A stretch of DNA of 64,000 nucleotides. Source: Sphingomonadales bacterium Ga0077531. Its GTDB lineage: Bacteria; Pseudomonadota; Alphaproteobacteria; Sphingomonadales; Sphingomonadaceae. The translations under genes and the position numbers were made by a program. Under the pieces are notes generated by a model. The model searched no databases. It saw only the letters and a list, made by a program, of their open reading frames with translations, and was not told where the DNA came from. The DNA is taken from positions 168,469-232,468 of the forward strand of contig LNED01000043.1 in assembly GCA_001464915.1 (NCBI GenBank). The letters run 5' to 3'. Below are positions 1-7,597 of the stretch, one piece after another (the stretch's first letter is position 1; every line of letters starts with the position of its first letter).

Positions 1-525
1 CACCTGATGCTGCGCGCATTGTACGGCATCCGCGTTCCAGTGATCGCGGCGGTCAACGGCGCGGCGATCGGGCTGGGCTGCGATGTCGCCTGCCTCGCCG
101 ATATCCGCATCGCCAGCGAGGCGGCGAAGTTTGGGGTGACGTTCCTGAAACTCGGGATCATCCCCGGCGATGGCGGCACGTGGATTCTCCCGCGCGTGAT
201 CGGGATGAGCCGCGCGGCGGAACTGTTCTACACTGGCGATGTGATCGACGCGGCGACGGCGAAGGATTGGGGTCTGGTCAGCAGAGTTGTCGCGGCAGAC
301 GCACTGCTGGACGAAGCCCGCGCGCTCGCTGCAAAGATCGCCCTGCTCCCCCCGCACGCGCTGCGCCACACCAAGAACCTGCTGCGGCAGGGCCAGCAGA
401 TCAGCTATGACAGCGCGCTGGAAATGGCGGCGAACACGCAGGCGATGATGCACACCACAGCCGATCACGCCGAAGGTGTCGCCGCGCTGATCGAGAAACG
501 CGGCGCAGTGTTTACGGGGGAGTAG
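1..525 (+). CDS. Crotonase-superfamily (enoyl-CoA hydratase/isomerase-like) protein, 5' end outside window
   Basis: Only the last 174 residues are visible; the frame is open at base 1. Crotonase-fold enzymes bind an acyl-CoA and stabilise the thioester enolate with an oxyanion hole. The hole-forming segment VNGAAIGLG and the turn IPGDGG are present. Canonical enoyl-CoA hydratase has two catalytic glutamates, in GGGCE and GQPE motifs; here the same places read GLGCD and FGVTFL, so the first is Asp and the second is absent. Water addition is therefore doubtful, and an isomerase, hydrolase or other crotonase reaction is possible. The superfamily is certain, the reaction is not. The gene ends 9 bases before the convergent NnrU gene. 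Confidence 0.88.
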   Translation, partial: HLMLRALYGIRVPVIAAVNGAAIGLGCDVACLADIRIASEAAKFGVTFLKLGIIPGDGGTWILPRVIGMSRAAELFYTGDVIDAATAKDWGLVSRVVAADALLDEARALAAKIALLPPHALRHTKNLLRQGQQISYDSALEMAANTQAMMHTTADHAEGVAALIEKRGAVFTGE

Positions 526-534
526 GCACAGGCC

Positions 535-1212
535 TTACCCCAGCCAGCGAAACACCCCTGCCGGGATGCCCGCCTGCCAGAGGTGCAGCCAGCTTCCGCC
601 CAGCCACAGCGCCGTGCCCACGACCAGCGGCACAGCGCCAACGCTGAGCAGCTTACCCCAGCGCGGCCAATAGCTGGTCTTGCTCTCCCACTGTGCCCAG
701 GCCGCGCCCATCAGCTGTTCTTTCTTGGCGTCCTGCAACTTCGCCCCGACCAGCGCGAGGATGCCCATCGCCAGCGCGGTGATCAGCGTGCGGGTGCTCC
801 AGAACAGAATGATGTGCGATGCCGCCCACAGGCCGATTCCCCACATCATCGGGTGACGGGTAACGGTGAACACGCCGCGCGGCTCGGCCCGCGCCTGTGC
901 CTCGGCCATCGGGGTGGGGAGCGCCGGGTTGCCGATCAGCGATCCCGCCAGCAGGATCATGGCGGGCAGCGTCAACGCGGTGGCGATCACCCAGCCGATC
1001 TCACCTGACCCTGCCAAATCAGCGGGCGGCGCGGCTTTGAAGGCGAAATACACCCACGCCAGCGTGGCAAAGCTGACCACGGTGTATGCGATCTGAAACC
1101 CGCCCGCGCCCAAAGCCTTGACCAGCGGTGCGCGCAACGGATGCGACATCGCAAAATGCGTGCCGACAAAGCCGACATTCGCCGCGATCAGATTCCACAA
1201 AGTCTCGTTCAT
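535..1212 (-). CDS. NnrU family integral membrane protein
   Basis: A 225-residue protein with about six membrane segments (roughly residues 1-20, 35-55, 70-90, 118-137, 140-157 and 185-207). The segment TRHPMMWGIGLWAASHI matches the conserved His-Pro motif of the NnrU family, which was named from denitrifier nitric-oxide gene clusters and is related to plant zeta-carotene isomerase. The biochemical role of most family members is unknown, and no denitrification gene is nearby. The ATG at 1212 is preferred over the upstream GTG at 1221 because a GGAGG ribosome site precedes it at suitable spacing. It is transcribed in the same direction as the FKBP gene but separated from it by 30 bases. Confidence 0.82.
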   Translation of the reverse strand: MNETLWNLIAANVGFVGTHFAMSHPLRAPLVKALGAGGFQIAYTVVSFATLAWVYFAFKAAPPADLAGSGEIGWVIATALTLPAMILLAGSLIGNPALPTPMAEAQARAEPRGVFTVTRHPMMWGIGLWAASHIILFWSTRTLITALAMGILALVGAKLQDAKKEQLMGAAWAQWESKTSYWPRWGKLLSVGAVPLVVGTALWLGGSWLHLWQAGIPAGVFRWLG

Positions 1213-1242
1213 CACCCGCACCTCCCCCGTGCAGGGTCCAAC

Positions 1243-1749
1243 TTAGCCTTCGATTGCAATCAGCTCCACTTTAAAAACAAGCGTCGCATTGGGCGGGATC
1301 GGCCCGCGCCCGACCGGGCCGTAGGCGAGGTCTGCGGGAATCGCGATTTCAATGGTCTCACCCACGCCCATGTTCGGGATGGCCAATTGCCAACCCGGAA
1401 CCAACCGCCCGAGGGGGAAGGTCGCAGGCTCGCCGCGCGCGTAGGAGCTGTCGAACACTGTCCCATCCAGCAATTTGCCTTCGTAATGGACGGTGATCAC
1501 ATCAGCGACAGTCGGCTTGGCGTCCGATGCGCGGTAGGTGATCCAGCGCCACCGCACCCCGCCTTCGACGAAATGCCAGCCGTCTTCAGGCGTAAGGCCC
1601 AGCAGATAGATCTGCTGCTGCGCGTGCCACGCGGGGCTTTGCGCATCGGTTGGGGCTTCGGCCTGCGCATTCTGGGCCTGCACAGGCTGAACGGCGAAGA
1701 CCAGCGCACCAATAAGTGCCGCGGCTACCGGCTTTGACAGCGAACCCAT
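1243..1749 (-). CDS. Exported FKBP-type peptidyl-prolyl cis-trans isomerase
   Basis: A 168-residue protein. The N-terminus is a signal peptide (charged start, hydrophobic run, cleavage near VQAQ), so the enzyme should act in the periplasm. The C-terminal ~95 residues carry the FKBP fold, with VHYEGKLLDGTVFDSS near the start, PGWQLAIPNMGVGE in the middle and the LAYGP...IPPNATLVF ending, all typical of active FKBPs that rotate X-Pro bonds. The ATG at 1749 has a GAGGGGG ribosome site at good distance. A GTG at 1767 overlapping the upstream stop is the alternative and would only lengthen the signal. It is the last gene of the run from the POT transporter, consistent with peptide or protein handling in the envelope. 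Confidence 0.9.
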   Translation of the reverse strand: MGSLSKPVAAALIGALVFAVQPVQAQNAQAEAPTDAQSPAWHAQQQIYLLGLTPEDGWHFVEGGVRWRWITYRASDAKPTVADVITVHYEGKLLDGTVFDSSYARGEPATFPLGRLVPGWQLAIPNMGVGETIEIAIPADLAYGPVGRGPIPPNATLVFKVELIAIEG

Positions 1750-1763
1750 CACCAGTCGCCCCC

Positions 1764-3074
1764 TCACCAGTCGTAAGCCTTGGGCCGGTCGCTCTCATCC
1801 AGATCGATGTAGCGATCGCGCAGGCCGGTCTGGTGATTTTCCAGGCTTTGTTCGACCCCGCCGATGAACACCCGCGTGGGCACCGAGCCGACCTCAAGCG
1901 GATCGCCATCCCACATCACCACATCGCCGAGCGCGCCTGCCTTCAGCACGCCCGCCTTGCCGCCCATCCCGCTGATATCGGCGGGGACGGAGCTGATCGC
2001 GGCGAATGCCTTGCCCCAGTCCATCCCGCTGGCCCCCGGCATCCGGGTCAACGCCACCAGATTGCCCGCCGCCTGTTGCAAGCGGCGCGGATCCCGCAAA
2101 GTCGATGCGTTGAGCGCGACCTTGACCCCGGCAGCGGCGAGCCGCCCGGCATTGCTTTGGGTGGCGCCCAATTGTTCAAAGGTTTCCGGCAAATCGTTCA
2201 GCGCATTGGCGATCACCGGCACGCCTGCCGCCGCGATTTCACGCGCGACCAGCCAGCCTTCGGTCGCGCCGACCAGCACCATGTCGAGCCGGGGGTACTG
2301 CGCCTTCAGCGCCAGCACCGCACGAATATCGGCGGCGCGTTCGACCGCGACATACAGTTTCTGGCGGCCGGTCACCACCGGCACCAACGCCTCGGCATCG
2401 AAACGGCTGAGCAGGACTTCATCATCCTTGCCGATTTCGGTGGTTTCGGGGATGCCCGCCTTGCCAACCAACGCCTGGGCTTCGCGCATCGCTGCACTGA
2501 GCAGGGCATAGGCCGCGACCCGGCTGCCGCCTGCACGATCCGCCCCGCCTTCGCCCAGATTGATCATCTGGAACGCGCGCGCCTGCATCACCGCATTGGT
2601 GTCGCCGTCCAGATCAATGATCGCGCCTTGGCCGGCGAAGATCGAGCCTGATGGCATCGTGGTGGTCGCCGCGCGAGTGATCCCGGCGGCGCGGTGGACG
2701 AGGATGTGCTGCGAGGTCGGGTTGATCGCGGTCGATGCATCCAAAGCCGCGCTGAACGGGGAATCGCCCGCAGTGATGTCGTTGGTTTCGCCCACCGCCG
2801 ATACATCCGCGAGGCCGAGCGTCGTCACCGTGGCGAACAGGCCGGGGGTGACCCAGGCACCGCCTGCGTCGACACTGGTGCCGCTGGCAGGCGCGCCGCC
2901 CGCCGGGCCAGCATAGACCACGCTGCCGCCGCGTACGACCACGGTGCCACCTTCAATCGGAGCGCCGCCATCGCCCAGCACCAGCCGCGCGTTGGTGATC
3001 GTCACATCCTGCGCAAAGGCCGGTGCAGCGGTGAGGGCGGTTGCGCCAAGCGCGAGTGCAAGGATCCGCTTCAT
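1764..3074 (-). CDS. Exported amidohydrolase-like protein lacking metal-binding residues (probable pseudoenzyme)
   Basis: A 436-residue protein with a clear signal peptide (cleavage after APAFA). It has the N-terminal beta-sandwich and C-terminal features of the imidazolonepropionase-like amidohydrolase family, for example GGAWVTPGLF and the final GALGDVVMWDGDPL. The strand-1 His-x-His metal motif of the family (as IDIHSHLG in the neighbour) is replaced by FATVTTLG, and I cannot find the strand-5 and strand-6 histidines or the strand-8 Asp. It should therefore be unable to hold the usual zinc ions. Its start overlaps the stop of the intact amidohydrolase by ATGA, implying co-translation and possibly a heteromer with it. 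Family assignment is good; the role is inferred. Confidence 0.85.
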   Translation of the reverse strand: MKRILALALGATALTAAPAFAQDVTITNARLVLGDGGAPIEGGTVVVRGGSVVYAGPAGGAPASGTSVDAGGAWVTPGLFATVTTLGLADVSAVGETNDITAGDSPFSAALDASTAINPTSQHILVHRAAGITRAATTTMPSGSIFAGQGAIIDLDGDTNAVMQARAFQMINLGEGGADRAGGSRVAAYALLSAAMREAQALVGKAGIPETTEIGKDDEVLLSRFDAEALVPVVTGRQKLYVAVERAADIRAVLALKAQYPRLDMVLVGATEGWLVAREIAAAGVPVIANALNDLPETFEQLGATQSNAGRLAAAGVKVALNASTLRDPRRLQQAAGNLVALTRMPGASGMDWGKAFAAISSVPADISGMGGKAGVLKAGALGDVVMWDGDPLEVGSVPTRVFIGGVEQSLENHQTGLRDRYIDLDESDRPKAYDW

Positions 3075-4498
3075 TTCACATCTCCTTCACCGGGCTGGCC
3101 CAGCTCAAAATCGCTCACCGGGCGGGTCTTGGGGTTGAGCGCATCATACATCAGCGCGCCATCGACCCAGACTTTCTCCGGCCGCGAGTAAACCGACAGC
3201 GGATTGCCGTTCCACAGCACCACATCGGCCATCTTGCCGACTTCAAGGCTGCCGGTCATATCCTCGATCCCCATCGCCTTGGCGGCGTTGTAGGTGATCC
3301 ACTGGATCACGGCGGCATCGGGGATATTGATCCCGAGGCGCAGGCCTGCCTTTTGCGCCTTGGCCGCTTCCTGATTCAGGCGCTGAATATCATCCTGGTC
3401 ATCCGAATGGATCACAACGCAGGCGCCTTCGCGTTGCAGGAAGGCGGCGTTTTCCATGATGCCGTCGTAGCTTTCCATCTTGAAGCCATACCAATCGGCC
3501 CAGATCGCGCTGCAGACGTCGTTTTCCTTGAGCAGATCGCCGATCTTGTACGCTTCGACCGCGTGGTGGAAGGCGCTGACTTTATAGCCCATTTCCTTGG
3601 CCATATCCATCACCAGCGCCATTTCGTCGGCGCGGTAACAGTGGTTGTGGACGAGGATATCGCCCTTCAGCACGCCGACCAGTGTTTCCTTGCCGAGATC
3701 GCGCTTGGCCTTATCGTCATTGGCGTAATCAATCGCGCCCAGCCACGTTTCGCGGTTCACCGCAAAGTTGCCCATCCGGGTCGAAGGCGCGCGCCCGCGC
3801 CCGCCGTAAACGCGCTTGGGGTTCTCCCCGCAGGCCATCTTGAAGCCATAGGGAGCGCCGGGGAACTTCATTCCCTGCACGGTGCGCGCAGGGATGTTCT
3901 TCAACGTGACCGAGCGTCCGCCCATCAGGTTGGCCGATCCGGGGAGGATTTGCAGCGACGTGATCCCGCCATTGGCGAGTGCGCGGCTGAAGCCCGGGTC
4001 TTGCGGCCAGACCGAATGTTCGGCCCATACCTCAGGCGTGGTCGGGCTGGTCGCCTCGTTCCCGTCTGAGTGCGCCTCAACGCCGGGTGAGGGGTAATCG
4101 CCAAGGTGCGAGTGAATGTCGATGATCCCGGGGGTGACGAATTTGCCGGTGCCATCGAACACTGCGATATCGGCCGGGATTGGGGTATCCGGCCCACCGA
4201 CTGCGACGATCTTGCCGCCCGCCATGAACACCACGCCGTTTTCGATTGTGCCGCCCTTGCCATCATAGATGGTCGCGCCTTTCAGCGCGGTGGCGATGTT
4301 GGGGAAGGGTTTGTAAGTCGAGGGAAAGACCGGCTCGCCCGCAGCAGTGGCGGCGAATGCCTTGTCTTTGCCGTCCATCATGTCGGCTTTGCCGGTATCG
4401 CCCGCCGAGCCAGTGGTGGCGCACGCGCTGAGCGCAAGCGCGCTGACCAGAGTAGCGAACGCGCCAATGCGCGCGCGCTCTTTAACGTGTGAAAGCAT
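3071..4498 (-). CDS. Lipoprotein amidohydrolase (imidazolonepropionase/dipeptidase-like)
   Basis: A 475-residue metal-dependent hydrolase with a lipoprotein signal (lipobox LSAC, Cys near residue 27), so it is probably anchored to a membrane facing the periplasm. It keeps the strand-1 metal site GIIDIHSHLG, a HNHCYRADE region, HHAVEAYK and IHSDDQDDIQRL with the strand-8 Asp. The nearest functional types in this subfamily are imidazolonepropionase-like enzymes and Xaa-Pro or Xaa-Arg/Lys dipeptidases; the substrate cannot be read from sequence. The ATG at 4498 lies 7 bases after a GAAGGGG ribosome site that is buried in a 13-bp hairpin. A TTG directly upstream is less likely. Neighbours are a peptide importer upstream and a degenerate paralogue downstream. 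Confidence 0.88.
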   Translation of the reverse strand: MLSHVKERARIGAFATLVSALALSACATTGSAGDTGKADMMDGKDKAFAATAAGEPVFPSTYKPFPNIATALKGATIYDGKGGTIENGVVFMAGGKIVAVGGPDTPIPADIAVFDGTGKFVTPGIIDIHSHLGDYPSPGVEAHSDGNEATSPTTPEVWAEHSVWPQDPGFSRALANGGITSLQILPGSANLMGGRSVTLKNIPARTVQGMKFPGAPYGFKMACGENPKRVYGGRGRAPSTRMGNFAVNRETWLGAIDYANDDKAKRDLGKETLVGVLKGDILVHNHCYRADEMALVMDMAKEMGYKVSAFHHAVEAYKIGDLLKENDVCSAIWADWYGFKMESYDGIMENAAFLQREGACVVIHSDDQDDIQRLNQEAAKAQKAGLRLGINIPDAAVIQWITYNAAKAMGIEDMTGSLEVGKMADVVLWNGNPLSVYSRPEKVWVDGALMYDALNPKTRPVSDFELGQPGEGDVK

Positions 4499-4506
4499 CA
4501 AAAGCC

Positions 4507-4552
4507 CCTTCGGATTTCCCTGTCACAATGTGTGCCGAGAAATCCGAAGGGT
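4507..4552 (-). terminator. 13-bp perfect hairpin between POT transporter and amidohydrolase; terminator-like and covering a ribosome site
   Basis: Bases 4507-4519 and 4540-4552 are perfect inverted repeats (arm CCCTTCGGATTTC) around a 20-base loop. In the minus-strand transcript the hairpin follows the POT stop by 36 bases and is itself followed by GCTTTTTG, which resembles an intrinsic terminator with a short U run. Its 3' arm contains the GAAGGGG ribosome site of the downstream amidohydrolase, so the stem could also hide that site. Whether it ends most POT transcripts or tunes amidohydrolase translation is inference. Confidence 0.65.
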
Positions 4553-4588
4553 GTCTATACGGTTGGACGGACGTAGTGTCCGATTGGT

Positions 4589-6361
4589 CTATTCCGCCGG
4601 TCGGGTGGCGGGGTGGATGCCCGCCGCTTGCGGTTCGCCCAGCTCGTCCGCGCCAGCAATGCTATCATCGCGCAGGGTGTCGAGGTGCATCAGCTTCTTG
4701 ATCAGCGGGCTGACCACAATCACGCCGACACCGACGGCAATCGCGACCCAACCGATCTGGTTGTAGACATCGAGTACGACCTCCTTGCCTGCGCCTTCGC
4801 CCGATGCCGCTTCAGAACCCGTCGCCGCAGCGATCAGGCCCGCGACGAAGTTGCCGGTGGCCGAAGCGAAGAACCACGTCCCCATGATCAGCGACGCCAT
4901 GTGTGCAGGCGCAAGCCGGTTCATCGCCGACAGTCCAACCGGCGACAGGCAAAGTTCGCCGGTCGTGTGCAGCAGATAGATCAGGAAGATGAAGATGACC
5001 GGCGTCATGTTGCCGGTCGCAGCGCCTGCGACCAGTACAAGGAAGCCGGCCCCTAGCTGCAACAGGGCAAGACCGAACTTTGCCGGGGTCGAAGGCTCAA
5101 GCCCACGGCGACCTAGAGCGGTCCAAAGCCACGCGAAGAACGGGGCAAACAACACGATGTAAATCGCATTGATCGATTGGAACATCGAAGCTGGCACATC
5201 CAAACCAAAGATCGTGCGATCAACGTGGCGGTCGGTGAACAGGTTGAGCGACGATCCCGCCTGTTCAAACAGCGCCCAAAACAGGATCGAACCGATTATC
5301 AGGAACATCGCGGCAAAGATGCGGTCGCGGTCTTCGTTGCGGTTGATGAACGACTGCCAGATGACCACCAACAGCGACACTGCGAAACCGGCCAACGCAA
5401 GGTTGCGCGCGCCGGTATCGGAGATGCTGCCAAGGAACATGCCGATGAATGCAACAATCGCCATCAAGCCGCCGAACCCGAAAATTGCGAGCGGCAATTT
5501 GGGTGCGGCATCATAGGAGCCGTGGACAAAGCGGAAGGTCGCTTCACCAAGCACATAAAGGATCAGGATTGTACCGCCCACGCCGAGCAGGGTCCCGACC
5601 ACGGCCTGATTTTGCACCAGCCACCAGCACGTGACCACCGCGACCAGACCGATCGCGTACAGCAGCCATTCGAGCTTGATGCCCATCACCGGCCCGGCGA
5701 GCTTTGCCGGATCACTCGGTTCACCGCGTCCGAGCAGCAACGGCTTGAAGATCGTGAACACGATCAGCCCCGCCAACATGCCGAAGCCTGCCGCGCCGAA
5801 ACCATAGGCCCAGCCATAGGTCTCACCCAAGTATCCGCACAGCAGCGAACCCAAAGCGGCACCAAGGTTAATCCCCATGTAGAAAATCGTGTAAGCCCCG
5901 TCGCGGCGCACATCGGTGCGCGGGTAGAGCTGGCCGACGATCACCGAGATGTTCGCCTTCAGAAAGCCCGAGCCGACGATGATGAAAGCCAGCGCCAGCC
6001 AGAAGATGTTGAGGCTGGCCGCGTCTTGCCCGCCGCTGCCTTCAAAACCCATCAGGAAATGGCCGAAAGTCAGCAGCACCGCACCGTAGGTAACCGCCTT
6101 GCGCTGACCCAGATATTTGTCAGCCAGATAACCGCCCAGCACCGGGGTGATGTACACCAGCGCGGTGTAAGCGCCATAGATCACGCCCGCCTGACTATCA
6201 TCAAACAGCCAGTGTTTGGTCAGGTAGAAGATCAGCAGTGCGCGCATCCCGTAGTAGGAAAAACGCTCCCACATCTCGGCGAAGAACAGAACGAAAAGTC
6301 CCTTGGGGTGGCCCAGGAAAGTCCCGGCGCTATCCCCGTGCGGAAGCTCAGCTGTAGCCAT
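4589..6361 (-). CDS. Proton-dependent oligopeptide transporter (POT/PTR2 family)
   Basis: A 590-residue inner-membrane symporter that imports di- and tripeptides with protons. The first helix carries the family signature FFAEMWERFSYYGMR (about residues 24-38), followed by the motif GGYLADKYLGQRKAV and the second signature FYMGINLGAALGSL. Twelve to fourteen hydrophobic segments follow, as expected for bacterial POTs. The ATG at 6361 gives an N-terminus ending just before the first helix; an in-frame start 54 bases upstream would add a basic tail without support. It is the first gene of the minus-strand run that continues with two exported amidohydrolases and an FKBP isomerase, which suggests peptide scavenging. 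It is divergent from the GntR regulator gene. Confidence 0.93.
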   Translation of the reverse strand: MATAELPHGDSAGTFLGHPKGLFVLFFAEMWERFSYYGMRALLIFYLTKHWLFDDSQAGVIYGAYTALVYITPVLGGYLADKYLGQRKAVTYGAVLLTFGHFLMGFEGSGGQDAASLNIFWLALAFIIVGSGFLKANISVIVGQLYPRTDVRRDGAYTIFYMGINLGAALGSLLCGYLGETYGWAYGFGAAGFGMLAGLIVFTIFKPLLLGRGEPSDPAKLAGPVMGIKLEWLLYAIGLVAVVTCWWLVQNQAVVGTLLGVGGTILILYVLGEATFRFVHGSYDAAPKLPLAIFGFGGLMAIVAFIGMFLGSISDTGARNLALAGFAVSLLVVIWQSFINRNEDRDRIFAAMFLIIGSILFWALFEQAGSSLNLFTDRHVDRTIFGLDVPASMFQSINAIYIVLFAPFFAWLWTALGRRGLEPSTPAKFGLALLQLGAGFLVLVAGAATGNMTPVIFIFLIYLLHTTGELCLSPVGLSAMNRLAPAHMASLIMGTWFFASATGNFVAGLIAAATGSEAASGEGAGKEVVLDVYNQIGWVAIAVGVGVIVVSPLIKKLMHLDTLRDDSIAGADELGEPQAAGIHPATRPAE

Positions 6362-6555
6362 GTAAGCAGATATCCCTTCTGCGCGCCCCCTCGGACGCGA
6401 TCCCATGGCGGGCAACCTAGCGCCTCATTCGGTCATGTGAAGCTTTTGTTGCGTGCAGGCGCAATACAGTCGTCCGCCCGCGTCCTTGGCCCCCAAACTT
6501 GACCGCATGGCTGTATTATGGCACTGACGCACCTCGCAAGGGATCGCTTTTGACC

Positions 6556-6894
6556 ATGAACTCCAACCGGCCCGTCTATCTCAAGCTGCGCGATCAGATT
6601 GCCGCCGCGATTATCGATGGCGTCTATCCCGAAGGCGCGATGCTGCCATCGGTGCGCGCGCTGGCGGCCGAGCAGGGGGCGAACCCTCTCACCGTGGCGA
6701 AAGCCTATCAGCAGTTCCAGAATGATGGACTCGTCGAAGTGCAACGCGGGGTTGGCATGTATGTTGTGCACGGCGCAGCCGACCGTCTGCGCAGCGCCGA
6801 ACGCGAAGCGTTCCTGCGCGAAGAATGGCCCGAGATTCGCAGCCGCATGGCCCGACTTGGCCTCAGCCCGGCAGAACTTGCCGTCGCCACCTGA
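6556..6894 (+). CDS. GntR family transcriptional regulator, YtrA-type
   Basis: A 112-residue protein made almost wholly of an N-terminal GntR winged helix-turn-helix (opening RPVYLKLRDQIAAAI, recognition region ANPLTVAKAYQQFQNDGLVE, wing GVGMYV) followed by a short helical tail of about 40 residues. The lack of a large effector domain places it with the YtrA subfamily, small dimeric repressors that often control adjacent ABC transporters. No transporter follows here; the next gene is ihfB and the divergent one is the POT transporter. ATG 6556 is chosen because the conserved domain begins immediately after it and an AAGGGA site lies upstream. Starting at 6499 would add an unsupported extension. 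Confidence 0.88.
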   Translation: MNSNRPVYLKLRDQIAAAIIDGVYPEGAMLPSVRALAAEQGANPLTVAKAYQQFQNDGLVEVQRGVGMYVVHGAADRLRSAEREAFLREEWPEIRSRMARLGLSPAELAVAT

Positions 6895-7108
6895 CAATTT
6901 ACGCCTATTAACACTTGTGGAAGTTGCGCAGTTTCCCGTTTTATGACAGTCTGTTCATTGTCAGACTCGGTGGGATTGCATCGCGCCGCAGGCTGGGATT
7001 ATAGGGGGGCGCCTCACGGGTCGGAGGCGAGTTGAGGAAACCGCGGGGTCAAACCCGCATATGGCGTGATATGGCGGCGCGACCGTCCATGGGCGCCCGG
7101 AGATCGCC
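6895..7108 (+). promoter_or_regulatory. ihfB upstream region with inverted repeats
   Basis: No gene is seen in these 214 bases. An inverted repeat AGTCTG (6948-6953) / CAGACT (6962-6967) lies upstream and could be an operator. Two small hairpins follow in the likely 5' UTR: CGCCTC/GAGGCG at 7010-7015 and 7024-7029, and GCGGG/CCCGC at 7043-7047 and 7054-7058. A CGGAGA ribosome site precedes the ihfB ATG. No convincing -35/-10 pair was found. Confidence 0.35.
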
Positions 7109-7387
7109 ATGATCAGATCCGAGTTGTTGCAAGAACTGCACAAAGATAATCCCGAACTGCGCGCAGATGAAATCGAGCAGGTGGTGGATATCTTTTTTGA
7201 CGAAATCGCTCAGCGTCTGGCCGAAGGTGGCCGGGTAGAACTGCGCGGCTTCGGCGCGTTTTCGACCCGTGACCGCGATGCGCGCAGCGGGCGCAATCCG
7301 CGCACCGGCGAAACCGTTGACGTGCCTTCCAAGCGCGTGCCCTATTTCAAGGCCGGCAAGGAAATCCGCGAGCGTTTGAACGATTAG
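7109..7387 (+). CDS. ihfB: Integration host factor subunit beta
   Basis: A 92-residue DNA-bending protein of the HU/IHF family. It opens MIRSELLQELHKDNPEL and contains VELRGFGAFSTRDRDARSGRNPRTGETVDVP, with the Asn-Pro at the tip of the DNA-clasping arm, and ends YFKAGKEIRERL. These features fit the IHF beta chain better than HU. IHF is a heterodimer with the alpha chain (ihfA, not in the window) that bends specific sites in promoters, origins and phage DNA. A CGGAGA ribosome site precedes the ATG. The gene is alone, followed 6 bases later by a GC-rich hairpin that may end transcription. Confidence 0.94.
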   Translation: MIRSELLQELHKDNPELRADEIEQVVDIFFDEIAQRLAEGGRVELRGFGAFSTRDRDARSGRNPRTGETVDVPSKRVPYFKAGKEIRERLND

Positions 7388-7393
7388 CGTTAA

Positions 7394-7413
7394 GTGCCCG
7401 CCTCCGCGGGCAC
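7394..7413 (+). terminator. Possible terminator after ihfB
   Basis: An 8-bp perfect stem (GTGCCCGC with GCGGGCAC) and 4-base loop begin 6 bases after the ihfB stop. There is no U tract, so termination by this hairpin alone is uncertain. Confidence 0.4.
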
Positions 7414-7597
7414 ATCCTCGGTGCTGTTCCCTTCGCTTCGCTACGGGGCACCTGCGGCTCGCGCGCGTGCGCTCGCGGTCGGTGCGCGACCGAAGGCAGC
7501 GCATTCTTTTGAGAGCGGCCGCCCCGCAAGCGATTAAGCCCGCAGGGCTTGAAACAGCGCCGCGGACGGGCGTGCGGAGGCACGTCCGCAACACAAA
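7414..7597. repeat. Intergenic cluster of short GC-rich inverted repeats
   Basis: No gene is supported here. The stretch contains several small hairpins: CGGTCG/CGACCG (7476-7481 and 7487-7492), AAGCCC/GGGCTT (7536-7541 and 7545-7550) and GCGGACG/CGTCCGC (7562-7568 and 7583-7589). The last lies just downstream of the antiporter stop and may act as its terminator. A similar cluster lies at 48448-48541. Confidence 0.45.

Noticed and set aside
6499..6519. TTGACC/TATTAT promoter for the GntR gene
   Set aside because: The two hexamers are only nine bases apart, too close for a sigma-70 promoter.
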